Positions 24,891 to 36,049 of a DNA stretch of 64,000 nucleotides are shown here, piece by piece. The position numbers were made by a program, and so were the translations under genes. This stretch comes from Alnus glutinosa (Eukaryota > Streptophyta > Magnoliopsida > Fagales > Betulaceae): assembly GCF_958979055.1 (NCBI RefSeq), contig NC_084886.1, positions 560,501 to 624,500 on the forward strand. The letters run 5' to 3'. The notes under the pieces were generated by a model that was not told where the DNA came from, did not search any database, and saw nothing but the letters and a program-made list of their open reading frames with translations. Numbering within the stretch: position 1 is the stretch's first letter; every line of letters starts with the position of its first letter.

Positions 24891-25059
24891 AACACTGTAT
24901 TTTTTTTTTCTCAAAAATAAAAATAAAAATAAAAGTTTAGTTTTTTTTAGTTTTTAATTTTAATTTTTTTTACAGTTTTTTTTATTATTAGTTTTGTTGT
25001 TTTTTATTTATTTATTGTTAGTTTTAATTATTTTTTGTAGTTTTTTTATTATTAGTTTT

Positions 25060-25666
25060 AATTAATTTTCAAAAATTTAACACTTATTTTCATAGCACCA
25101 ATCATTATACACAACTTTTCATACAATCTAATTATTTCCAATCACTTTCTATCATTAAAAAACATTTTTTTTCCAATCTCAAAATTCAACATCCAAACAC
25201 ATTTTTACTACCTCGAAATTCACAAACAAATTCAGAATATTATTCATATTCGAAATATTCAATACCACTGATAGAAAAATAAAAGATCAAAATCTCAAAT
25301 CTCCTGTTAGAGGATTGTGAGAGCCTCCAATATTTGAGCAAGGAGCCCATTTGTCTGAATAGGTGTTCGGGCAGCCCGGGTACCCTACTCGGACAGAGGC
25401 TCACAATTGCACGAATCCCCAACAATCCGGATCCCAATCCAAGAAAGAAATTGAAGAGGTCCACATCTCAAATGTACCTCAAGGAGTGGCTTCGACTACA
25501 CTTCCCTAGTTCCCCCCTTCCAAAATCGTTGTTTCGGTGTTGCTTTAACTCCTTTGTTGATGATGTCAAGAATGTGCTGAGAGAGAATTGACAGACGCTC
25601 TCTCTGATCGATTGGCCAAAAAGTCCTCATTCAATTTGTGAAAATAAAAGAGATAAGTAATAAGAA
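25060..25666. other. Intergenic, no gene recognised
   Basis: AT-rich DNA followed by a more balanced segment (25300-25610) with CGGGCAGCCCGGGTACCC-type palindromes. It may be a degraded LTR or other repeat, but no boundaries are seen. Confidence 0.35.
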
Positions 25667-25858
25667 ATGGCTTCTTCTGAGGGTATGACACCAATAACCA
25701 AGAGTTATCTGGCTTCTTATTTCCACAAATACCCATTGGCACCAATTTCTCACATCTCTGTTTGGTTTGCGATAACTTTTATGAACAGAACACAAGGTTT
25801 CTATCCTTTGTGGTTCTACTGTTACGATTATGAGAAACTCATCAACAATATGACCTAA
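25667..25858 (+). pseudogene. Small ORF, possible gene fragment
   Basis: A 63-codon ORF whose first ~28 residues (MASSEGMTPITKSYLASYFHKYPLAPIS) read like the N-terminus of an uncharacterised conserved plant protein family that I recall starting M-A-S-S-E-G-M-T-P-I-T. The similarity, judged from memory, ends abruptly, and the remaining residues look non-coding. No downstream exon was found. Probably a truncated duplicate; it could also be a chance ORF. Confidence 0.3.
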
Positions 25859-26611
25859 CCTCTCTGAATATTTCTTTCCTATGTGGTTTATTTTGGAGAA
25901 AAGTACTTCATTAATAGGAGCAAATGTTGGTTGAATTCTTTTTCGCTTCTGTAAAGACAGAAAGTTGTGGATTTCAAACGGTGGATGTCCATGTCCATTA
26001 GTTCAAGGGTACCAGGCATTTGCTGATCAAACAGGTGGGTGTCCAATTGTCCATGCTCTTGAGAGAGAAGCATGACCAAAAGAAGTCGGCAAGGAAGAAT
26101 AGTTTCTTTTTTTTCTTTTTGGCTTTAGGGCATATAATAATTTAGGGTTATTATATAATAATTGTAATTATGCAACTTCAGAATTTCAATTCTTATCATA
26201 CAGTTTTGTTACATACATTAATGAGCTTTAGCCTGCATGACTGCCTGTTTCGATAGGATGCATGAATTTCAACTTTTAGGTTTTTTAGATATTTGAAACT
26301 GCCAATGAAGTCTTGGCCTTATGATGCAATTTCACCTCCGAAGGCACCACAAAAATTAAGCTTTCGATACCCAGAATTAGATGCATGTTGAAATTTTGAA
26401 TATTCCACTTGAGAAGCTGTTCACAACGTTACAATGGTAAATGTGTCGAAGGGAAAAAAAGCTTAAAAGAAAAAAAGAATTGTAGAATAAGATACAAATA
26501 TCACAAACTTAATGATGACAGTAACAAGGTAGAACTCACACACTTCAGTTCATTCAGCAGAGACTAATTTAAAAACTACATCGATCTCCATGACTAAAGC
26601 AAGACTTGTCA

Positions 26612-27969
26612 TTACGGTTCAATGTCTTGGGTGATCCCCTCCAAAAACAGATACTGCAGAGCTATGGAATACTTTGCAGTTCTCGTCCTGGCTGAGCTGC
26701 CGCCACTCCCCGAGCTGCTGTTGCTTTTCGTCAGAACAAACGATCCTGAGCCATCACCTGCAGCACAAAATCCCAATACAACCATGTAAAAGCATACAAT
26801 ATGGATCCATAAACAACAACAAGAGTGCATATTATCAGAGACAATCAGCTTTCACGACCAAAAATGGTTGTGACATATAAAAGCCAACCTTTAACTGTAA
26901 AAATGGCTGGTACCCATCTCTTATAGATGAAGAGCAGCCTCGGGGAGTCTCCGTGGTGTGTGTCTGACAAGAGAAGCTTGCAAGGCCTCGTCTTACTACC
27001 ATACACAAATCTTGTTAATTCTTGTCACAGAGGAAAATTAAGCAACACAACATAACAATAACGGTCAAATTGGTCACTCACTTCGCATGATTAACTGCGT
27101 TGTGACACAAAGCTAGAGTCCGAACCATTGCCAAGTCTCTTCCGCGAGGATTATTATATTTCTCTTGGCAGCTCCTTCGGATTATTATATCAGCGAATCA
27201 AAAAAATGATAGTAAAAATTGCTACCAATAGCAAATTTTTAAATTAAACTAAAAAAAAAACTTCTTTTGAGAATTACAAACTAAAATATTTCTATGCACT
27301 TCTTGCATGATAGGCAAAATACGTACCTTTCCTCAAACAAGTCTCCAAAATCATCGACAACAACCGCTGCAGGAAATGTATCATGCAGGTGGAATGCAGC
27401 AAAGTAATTTTTAATTCCTTCTTCATCCTCCACATATCTTTGAGAACATTAGAATTCTAACCGGTATTAATATTAAGGTTTTGATAATATGATCACTACA
27501 GTTCTACCCTTTTTTTCCTTCAATAGGTTTGGTTGCTTACTTCATTTGTATACGCTGAAAAGTATCCGAGGACGGATCGATGCCCTGAAAAATTGAAAAT
27601 GAAACATGAACAGAGAATTGAAAGCGGGCGTGGGTGTTACATTAGAGAGAAGAATACACAGTAATTAGTTGTTTGTGCGAGAGAAGAAGCACCTGAGACA
27701 GATAGGGGGGTTTGCTTTCTAACTTGCGCCGGTTGCATATGAACACCACTTGACGGTTGCTATGCGATGCGGAGTTGAATGCGAACTGGAATAGCAACGA
27801 GGTCTTTCCGCTGCAAGTCCACACATAGTTATAGAGAATTCAAAGACATATCATTCAGAGAGATGGATAGCACTTACCAGGAAGGAGGCCCGGATAGAAG
27901 CATAATTGGGTCGGATTCGTTGTGGTTGAGGAGGTCCGTCTGCCTCATTGAGAAGAACCTCTCTACCAT
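26612..27969 (-). CDS. SWSAP1: SWSAP1-like RecA/RAD51-family ATPase
   Basis: Seven exons on the minus strand, in order 27969-27878, 27810-27693, 27584-27541, 27437-27327, 27174-27082, 26995-26889, 26757-26612, join in phase to 236 aa, close to the ~230 aa of human SWSAP1. Walker A is assembled across the first splice (GPPSCGKTS, about 27-35). A hydrophobic Walker B-like strand (AAVVVDDF) lies in exon 4. The protein ends in a Ser/Gly-rich stretch and TKYSIALQYLFLEGITQDIEP-like tail. SWSAP1 partners the SWIM-domain protein SWS1 and supports RAD51/DMC1 in homologous recombination. Start chosen at ATG 27969 because it leaves a short leader before Walker A, as in the family; an upstream in-frame ATG at 28110 would add 47 unlikely residues. 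Assignment rests on motif order and length, so ortholog status is moderately sure. Confidence 0.75.
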
Positions 27970-28324
27970 ATTCGTCGAAATTTTGCGCAACTCTGTCGAT
28001 GATAGTTCATAGTTGTGGTTTGTGGTAGTGTATCTGTGCGTGTGTGTGTACGCGCGCGCTTGGCCCAAATTTTTTAAAGCTCGTGTCTCGACGCCTAAGT
28101 CGGAGCCCACCTTGAGCCTAACAAATAATGAGCCACTGAGCCACGCTTTTGGTCAAACGAAGTGGGAAATCCAGGTGGATTCAGTTCAAATCTGGCCCCT
28201 TTTGTTTTCATGGAGGCCCATGATAAAATGTTTGTGAGCTTAGAGGGTCGCACTCGCTGCCAAGCATAAGTAAACAACTCATTTTACTATGATGATGAAT
28301 TAGTGTTTGTCAGTTTTCGTTAAA

Positions 28325-28370
<46 letters not shown>

Positions 28371-28547
28371 TTAAGAAACATCAAAATATTAGTTAAGTGG
28401 GATAGGAATGTAGTATTCAACATTAGAGAAAATTGTATTATTGGTTTATGTAGTTAGCCTAAATTACAAATTACTCTCTCTGATATCAAAATTAATTCAA
28501 AATTTGTTAAATCACAAGGACAAAAATGTATTTAACCTTTAAATTTA
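27970..28547. other. SWSAP1-like upstream flank, (AT)n repeat
   Basis: Contains the 5' flank of the minus-strand ATPase gene, a CGCG-containing (GT)n-like run near 28035-28058, and an (AT)n microsatellite at 28331-28363. No other feature seen. Confidence 0.5.
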
Positions 28548-31277
28548 GGGTTAAATACAAAATTGCCTCATGTGGTTTACAAACTTTATTTTTTTCTCCA
28601 TGAGCTTTAATCATATATATATATATAGGAATCACTCAGAACATTGCATAATATTGTGACAAGTGGCCTTTTAAAATGCAGCCAAATGTCCTATTTTTGT
28701 GTAAAAACAGTTTTATTTTCCTAGAAAATAACTGTATCATATTTTTGTGTAAAAGCAGTTTTTTTTTTCCCCCCCTAAAAAATAACTGTATAGGTAACTA
28801 TCATTTGTAAACACTTAAATGTAAACATTGCATACATAAAAAAACTGTTACAGATTTTTACCATTTGTTCAATATCCACAGCCTTCTTATTTCTTTCTTC
28901 TTATCCACTACTTCTCAAATTTTTCGTGTTCTTTTCATTGAAACTTAGAAAATAACACGGAAAAGACATTTATTTTTATATTATATTACTATTTTTTATC
29001 TTTTCCTTTTTTGTTTTTATTTTACGAGTGATGTTCTTTTGTTTTTTTATTAGTGTCCTTCTTTTTTGTTCTAATTTAAACATTATTTTCTTGGTAAATT
29101 TTACACTGAATTCTGAAAATGATGGTGAGAAAGAGATTTTCATATCTTCTTTTGTTTTGGTTCTTATTTTTTGTTATAATTTATGTATTATTATTTCTAA
29201 AGTATTTCTTTTACGTTATATATGCGAAAGATGGTCGAAAGAAAACATATTTATGTGACAAAACTTATTTTTATACCTATGAATTTAATTGGAACGTAAA
29301 AGAGAATGGTAAATAATCCGTTTGTTTGTCTTTATTTTTTGTGACAGATTTTGTCCTTATATTTTGTTTTAATTTTTACATTAATTATTACTTCTGTACT
29401 ATAAGTATTTTCTCTTATGTTATATATGAGAATGATGATCGAAAGAAAAAATATCTATTTAACATGAATTCTTTCTATACTTATGAATTTCATTGAAAAA
29501 AAAAAAGTGTATGGAAAAGACAGTTATTTTTTTGTTAGATTAGTATTAATTTTGATTGGGTTTTGGAAAATGTGTTTGCAGGGTCGTGTTCTAAGAGAAT
29601 GGTAAATAATTCATTTGTTTATCTTTATTTTTGGTGGTTATGTTATTCAAATTCCTTTTTTTTTCTTTTTTCCTTTTTCTTCTAATTTTTAAATTATTTT
29701 AATTTCTTTTCTAAAAGTAGTTTATTTTACGCCGAAAAAATCTCTATTTGATAAGACTTTTTCCTATACTTATGAATTTTATTGGAACCAGAAAAAGTAT
29801 ACGGAAAATGAACTTCTTTTTCTATATATATGTTAGTATTTTTCACTTTCTTTTTTTTTATTTTTTTATTTTTTTTTTATTTTTATAGCTTTTAATTGTT
29901 TGTGGTTCTGTTCTTTTGTAAATTTGACAATAAACTCAAGGAAATAATCTTGAGCGAGGCTTACATTGTTTTTGGTACAGAGTATTAACTATATTAATAT
30001 TATTATTAATTTTCTATAGAACAAAGTATTTTGTAGTAGAGAGGAAGTAGTATTATATATGGTTGGGATATGATGGATTGTTTTGTTGATTGAGTTTTGT
30101 TTATGCTGTTGAGTAAAAATATAGGGACATATACGTTAAGCATTTATCCTCTAACTATCTCTTACCCATTTGCATACAATTTTTGTTTTTTATTTTTATT
30201 TTCTCTTCTAACTTAAATATTATTTTGTATTCAAATTGATTGTTTTTTCTTTTGAAAATTTTATACTCAATTCATGGAAATGATGGTAACATAGGAGAGA
30301 TTCCTATCATTATTTTTGATACCAGGTATGACAATCTTTTAGTCTATGCAGTTATTTATTGAGTAGTTTTTTTTTTTTTTTTTGTGTGTAATGTTCGTTG
30401 TTTGTTACATACTTAATTGATGGACAACATTTTTTTTTTAAAGGTTTTTTAAATGGATTATAATTTTTTTCCTTATATTTTTTATTTAGATTTTGGTAGC
30501 CAATTACTTAATTGAGTGAAGAAAAGAAAATTTGTTACTTATAATCTCTTTAAGACCTTTCAAGTAAATTACAATGAATAAAAATACCGCGTATCGTGCG
30601 GGTTATCAGCTAATTTTTATTATAGATGGTACCTCTGATATGGAAAAAGATGAAAATGGTACCTCTGTTCATTTTTCCATCCAAAACTGACGGAAATCCA
30701 CATCAGCGCCATGTGACACCATTCAAAATGCAACATATGGCCACACTATTTTATTTTTTAATTTTAAGGCTTTTTTCAAATTAAAAAAAGAAAAAATTGT
30801 AGGCCACCCCTTTTGGGCCCCAATGGCCAAACCACCTCCATAGGCTACGGTCGAACCACCCCCAAGATTTTTTTTTTTTTTTTTTTGGGGGGGGGGCTAT
30901 GAGGGTAGTTTGGCCACCCCCAAGGACCAAACCCTCAAAATAAAAATAAAAATTGAGGGTTTGGCCATAGGGGGAAGCCGGCCACCCCCATATGGCCCAA
31001 AAAAGTCACCGCTACAAATTTTTATTATTATTTTTTTAAAAAAAAAAAAAAAAAAACCTTAAATTTTTTTTAAAAAATTAGTGTGGCCACGTGTCGCATT
31101 TTGAATGGTGCCACGTGGCACGGACGTGGATTTCCGTCAGTTTTGGATGAAAAAATGGACAGAAGTACCATTTATATCTTTTTCCATACCAGATGCACCA
31201 TCTATGATAAAAATTAAAACTCAAGAGGCAAAAAATAAAGTTTGCAAACTATAGGGATGTGTAGGGTATTTAACCCT
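28548..31277. mobile_element. Foldback element interrupted by a Helitron
   Basis: The left terminus (GGGTTAAATAC..., 28548-28610) and the rest of the element (30614-31277, ending GTATTTAACCC) are the two parts of one inverted-repeat unit of about 727 bases. The right arm, reverse-complemented, reads GTTTGCAAACTTTATTTTTT...TTTTAATTTTTATCATAG, matching the left arm straight across the interruption. The core (30810-31010) carries GGCCACCCC-type repeats; CCACGTGTC/CCACGTGGC words occur in the right arm. No coding sequence. Confidence 0.8.
28611..30613 (+). mobile_element. Non-autonomous Helitron, 2003 bp
   Basis: Begins TCATATATATATA, preceded by A, and ends CAGCTAA followed by T: the 5'-TC...CTRR-3' ends and A|T insertion site typical of Helitrons. 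A small GC hairpin (CCGC-GTATCGT-GCGG, 30587-30601) lies about 9 bases before the terminal CTAA. There is no target duplication, as expected. Removing the unit restores the continuous arm of the surrounding foldback element. The interior is AT-rich with degenerate repeats and no Rep/helicase ORF, so movement would need enzymes from elsewhere. Strand assigned from the terminal motifs. Confidence 0.85.
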
Positions 31278-32004
31278 TTTTTTTTTTTTTTTTTTTAATA
31301 CATATAAACTTCATTTAAAATGAAAGGACTAAATTAAAGTAATTGCAGGCCTTCTAAGACCTCAATCGAGTCGATCCTATTCCTATCAACCACAGAGATT
31401 TTTGTTTAAATGAATTGGTGCTAGCAGGCCGCAGCATAACCTAGTTCCTTCGTTTCCGCAAAACTAGTTCTTCCGTTCTTGTAATAATAATAGCAAATTA
31501 GTAATCATAAAGAAGGTAGACAAGGAGAAGAGATGATGATAAAATAAGATTTGCATATTTAACCTTATCTTTCTATGTGGAAGAAGCTGATGCCCATGTC
31601 GCCGGCCATATCCATGGGGCGCCCCCCCCTTCTAGCCGAATCTCAAAAGACTTCTGCCAAAGAACTTTACTGTTTGAACTCCAAGATTTGTGGGTTAAAA
31701 AATAAAAAAAGAAGTAAAAAGTAAAAAGAAAGGCAAAAAGGAAAAGAACGAGTAAACAATTTCGGCTCAATTGGTAACGGATCCATTTGCAATACAGTAT
31801 GCTGAACAATGAGTCGACTGTCCACCCTAGGGAGGCTAGGCAGTGGAACATTTCTTTTTGCTCCCTTTGATTAAAAAGAGAGCAAAAAGAAATACGTTCT
31901 AATGATCTCCCTTAATTATCAAGTAAACCTTCGTTCCATATTCTTACCTTATCGCGCAAATTAGCTCTTATTAAAAAAAATAAAAAAATAAAAAAAATAA
32001 AAAC
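31278..32004. other. Intergenic, no gene recognised
   Basis: Poly-T run (31278-31296) and unique-looking sequence around 31370-31870. A 92-codon minus ORF (31573-31851) has no family resemblance. Confidence 0.4.
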
Positions 32005-32450
32005 TGTATTTTTCACTTTTTATCTTTCATAACTTTTATAAATATACACTTAAATTTTAAAAAAGTGTCAATTTATTTATTTATTTTTTTTTGCCAATTT
32101 TAACCCTCCGTTAGGAATTTCCGTTAAATTCTGTCAAAATTTTTAAAATACCCTTGTATTTTTTTTTTAAAAAAAAAAAAATTATAAATTTTTCAAAAAT
32201 TCGACATGAATATTTTTTACAAATTCCGTTAAATCCTAACTAATGCCTGCCTAAATCCTTGAAATTTTGGGTATTTTAGAAATTTTGACACCTCTACGTC
32301 AAATCCAAGAAAATTCTAAATGAGAGTTGAAATTAAAAAAAATAAAATAAAATGAAAGAACACTAAATTGACACTTTCTAAAGTTGAATGATATGATTGT
32401 AAAAGTGACGAAGGATCAAGAGTGATAAGTGAAACTTTCTTTAAAAAAAG
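32005..32450. mobile_element. Foldback MITE, ~445 bp
   Basis: Ends are diverged reverse complements: left TTTCACTTTTTATCTTTCATAACTTTT...AAGTGTCAATTT, right AAATTGACACTTTCTAAAGT...GTAAAAGTGACGAAGGATCAA. The centre is AT-rich with short repeated TCCGTTA words. No ORF. Confidence 0.6.
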
Positions 32451-32590
32451 AAAAGAAAATCAAGAGCTGATAAACAATGTCACATCGGCCCAATAAAATG
32501 AATGAGTAACAAGGGTATAATATGTAATCTTACTCAATTATCAGGGTTTAAATCATTTGGACAAAACTTTTGGCTTGGATGAGGATTTTT

Positions 32591-32737
32591 ATAGTAATTC
32601 TACTTGTACATTAAATGTTTATAAAAAATTAATGTGACTTTTAAAATTATCATCGGGCATGTGATTGATCAAATTGTGATTTTAAAAGTTACTTTATTTT
32701 TTTTATAGACACTTAATACACACGTAGAATTACTCGA
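32591..32737. mobile_element. Foldback MITE, ~147 bp
   Basis: Left AGTAATTCTACTTGTACATTAAATGTTTATAAAA... and right ...TTTTATAGACACTTAATACACACGTAGAATTACT are near-complementary arms of about 60 bases that fold into a single hairpin. No coding sequence. Confidence 0.7.
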
Positions 32738-33550
32738 ATTTTCATGATGCCCGAATTTGATTGAAATTTGACTAGCCTAAAAGAGAGGCTGCAAAGCCCG
32801 TATGTTCTCAACAGGTGACTATCGCTTAAGCAAAATAGGCTGTAATTTTATTTTATTCTATTTTTCATGTGATTTACTTGCTTTTGGGAATCGAATCCCC
32901 TCCCAAAAAAAAAAAAGAGTCAAAAAAAGAAATGGCATACCCGTACGGTGCTTTTATATTTCTTATAATGGACAAACAGAGATGAAAACTAATTGAAAAG
33001 TGGGATTATCCTCGTAATCATGGTCGAGAATAAAGCAATGAAGGGATAAAAAAAAGATGTGCAACTGAAACCGATTTTTCTGTTGTGCGCCCAACCCAAG
33101 CAGTGGGTAAAGTAGGATGTTCCCAAATCTAGATTCCTCGTTTGGATCATCATGACGGATCACTTGTGCTAGAAGACGAACCCAGTGGACCCATTTAACT
33201 TATTCAATGAACCATCTAGCGTGAATACATGGCTCACTGACGCTTGCTTATCGTCTAGTCAGCACCAGCTTTTGGTCATATTAGCTTCAACAACTCCATT
33301 ATGCTTCGCTACACAATTAATGGTAACCATTAAAAAAAGCTTCATTTTCATATAAAGCGTGAGCTGAGTTCAGTGTTTACATATGCTGAGTATCATTTTT
33401 AACAATGCCTAGAAAACAAAAGTATCATTTTCACAAATATTCTTGGGAAATTTAACTTCAAATAGCAGGTTTTCTTGAAAAAAAGGTGTTATGCTCGAGG
33501 GCGAAATAATGCTATCTTCATATAGGCAAAAACTATCCTAATCTGAGCAA

Positions 33551-33586
<36 letters not shown>

Positions 33587-33964
33587 TCCAATCTGGAACT
33601 CAATTTATTATGTTGAAATGTATTTTTAGAATATGTAATGTTCACATGCATTTTTTTAATAATAATAAAAAAATACATATATTTTAATAGAGCATGTAAA
33701 ACTATATCTAAGAATTAGACATTGCATATCAGTTTAATAAAACGAGTTCTTCGACTCGGTTTAGAATAAAATTTTGTCCATACGACTTTATCAACAAGTT
33801 TTAATATTTCGTTTGGTAGAATGAGCATTCCATTAGAAAAATAAATAGTTATTACCTTAAATGAAATAAGGTGTAATGAAATAGTTATTCGTACTCATTT
33901 TAATTTGGTAACAACACATATGCTATGATTGAAATTGACTCAAAATTACTAAAAAAATTCATAT

Positions 33965-34003
<39 letters not shown>

Positions 34004-34009
34004 GGTTAA
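32738..34009. other. Intergenic, homopolymers
   Basis: Holds a T32 homopolymer (33553-33584) and a (TC)n microsatellite (33967-33999). No gene or RNA recognised. Confidence 0.5.
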
Positions 34010-34640
34010 ATACCTTTAACCCCATGTGGTTTAAAGACTTTATTTTTTGCCCCTATGCTTCATTTCTATCACATATGGTACATTATTTATGATTTATGGC
34101 TAAAGATGAAGATGGTACTTTCGTCAATCTTTCATTCAAAAACTTAACAGATTCCCCGTCACTAGTCTTAAAAAATTGATACGTGTCCCAATGCATAGTT
34201 AAAAATTAAAAAACTTGGGTGGGGTGGCTACCGGTGGCTTTCAAGACACCCCCGACCCATTGGGGTGGCAGCAAGCCGCCACAAATGGGCTTGTGGCCTG
34301 TGGGTGGTGTGCGACCACCTCTGGGGTGGCTTGTAGGCCACCCCCCCTCCCCAAATGTGGCAGCCATACCTCCTAAACCTTTTTTTTTTCTTTTAAATAA
34401 TATTTTTTAAGTTTTAAATCTTTAATATATTAATTATTTTTTTATTAAGAGTGACATCCGTCCCGTTTTTATTGAGACTGGCGTGACAACCTAATGCACT
34501 AGGTAAGTTTATGGACAGAAAACGACTTCAATAAGTAATTTGTAATTTTTACCTACCACAAGGACTTTAAAACTATTTTTTATACCACATGGAGTTATTT
34601 GTAAATTAAGCTAACCATATGGACCAATTTTGCATTTTTC
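34010..34640. mobile_element. GC-cored foldback element
   Basis: Left arm starts GGTTAAATACCTTTAACCCCATGTGGTTTAAAGACTTTATTTTTTGCC. The right arm (about 34445-34640) is a diverged complement with TACCACATGGAGTTA. The core 34215-34370 is GGGGTGGC/GCCACCCC-rich. Same family as the element at 28.5/30.6-31.3 kb. Confidence 0.6.
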
Positions 34641-34724
34641 TCTTATTTTTATTAGAGGAGTGCTCTAATAAAATAACAAATGAAAGTAAGAGAATAGTAT
34701 AAAAAAAAAAAAAAAAAAAAAAGA

Positions 34725-35453
34725 TAATTGCACTGTTGGTCCCTGTGGCATGCCATAATTATTTTTCACTCCCTATGGTTTAAAAAGTGCATGGGAGGTC
34801 CTTGTGGTATGCAATAATTACAAATCGATCCCTGACGTCAAATTCTGTTAAATTTTGTAACAGATTCCTTCAAATACCACGTCAGCGCCACGTGTCGCCA
34901 TCTTATTGGCGACACGTGGCGCTGACATGCACATCTTAATAAAATAATATAAATTTATTAAATTATAAATAAATATACTTATTTTTTTTAAAAAAAAAAA
35001 AAACAAAAACAAAAAAAGAAAAAAGAAAAAAATGAGGCAAGGGGGTGACAGCCACCCCCAGGCAATGGGGGTGGCCGCGTGCCACCCCCAGTGGCCGCCG
35101 GGGGTGGGCCGCCTGGGGTGGCGCGCGGCTACCCTAGTGGCCGGGGGTGGCCATCGGGCCACCCCTAGATCTACTGGCCACCCCCAATGGCCTGGGGGTG
35201 GCCGCGCGCCACCCCCGGCGGCCTCTGGGGGTGGCGCGCGGCCACCCCCTTGCCCCGTTTTTTCTTTTTTCTTTTTTTTTTAAAAAAAGTATATTTATTT
35301 ATATTTTAATAAATTTATATTATTTTATTAAGATGTGCATGTCAGCGACATGTGTCGCTGACATGCACAAGGACCTCCCATGCACTTTTTAAACCATAGG
35401 GAGTGAAAAATAATTATGGCATACCACAGGGATCAACGGTGCAATTATCCCTA
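34725..35453. mobile_element. GC-cored foldback element
   Basis: The outer ~90 bases are near-perfect inverted repeats: GATAATTGCACTGTTGGTCCCTGTGGCATGCC... at the left and ...GGCATACCACAGGGATCAACGGTGCAATTATC at the right. The core (35035-35260) is a GGGGTGGCCGCGCGCCACCCC-type repeat with very high GC, flanked by A/T homopolymers. The left arm carries an extra ~90-base segment containing a perfect 20-bp hairpin (34881-34926). No gene; GC-core ORFs are artefacts. Confidence 0.8.
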
Positions 35454-36049
35454 AAAAAAAACCCATTCAACTAACGGCCAATTTTAAAATAACCCCATAA
35501 ATTTTTAAGTGTGCTAAAGTGATCCATCAAACTACCAAAATATGCAAAAAAAATGCTATATTTTTTTTATTATATTCCTATAATTCCGTTATTTTCCTTA
35601 AAAATAAAATAAAAAATCAATAATTTTTTTTTAACCGAAAAAAAAAAGAAAGAAAGAAGATAAATGCAAAATCAGTTCCCTTAGTTAACCTAAATTATAA
35701 ATAGCTCCCTAAGGTATAAAAATAATTCAGACGTTAACAAAGTAGGCCAAAATAACAATTTAGTCCGTAGAGTCAAATTCCAACAAAACACTTGACGGAT
35801 TCCATTAATGTCCATGTTAGCACCAATAAAATGACGACATGTGTCACTCTTAATAGAAGAAGAAGAATAAAAAAATAATAATAAAAAAAAAATGCAAAAT
35901 TAGTCCATGTGACTTACATAATTTACAATTAATTCTCTGTGATATAAAAATGAACTTAAATGTCCTTATGGTATGCCAAAAATACAAATCACTCAATGCA
36001 ATCAAATTTCGTTAAAACATTTGATAGATTCCGTTAGTGTGTCACATAT
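35454..36049. repeat. Degraded foldback copies, interrupted
   Basis: Two related partial arms in tandem (about 35660-35850 and 35890-36049), each with TGCAAAAT...AGTTCC/AGTCC and GACGGATTCC/GATAGATTCCGTTA words. The second is cut by the element at 36050-37037 and seems to resume at about 37038-37155 (GTACTAATAAAATGACGACA and a GC-rich GGGTGG core). Confidence 0.5.

Noticed and set aside
24588..24957. Overlapping ORFs of 74-108 codons on both strands
   Set aside because: By-products of the GC-rich GGGGTGGCC repeat, which lacks stops in several frames.
34848..35392. ORFs of 81-104 codons in the GC core
   Set aside because: Same repeat effect as at 24.6 kb, with poly-F/poly-L tails from homopolymers.
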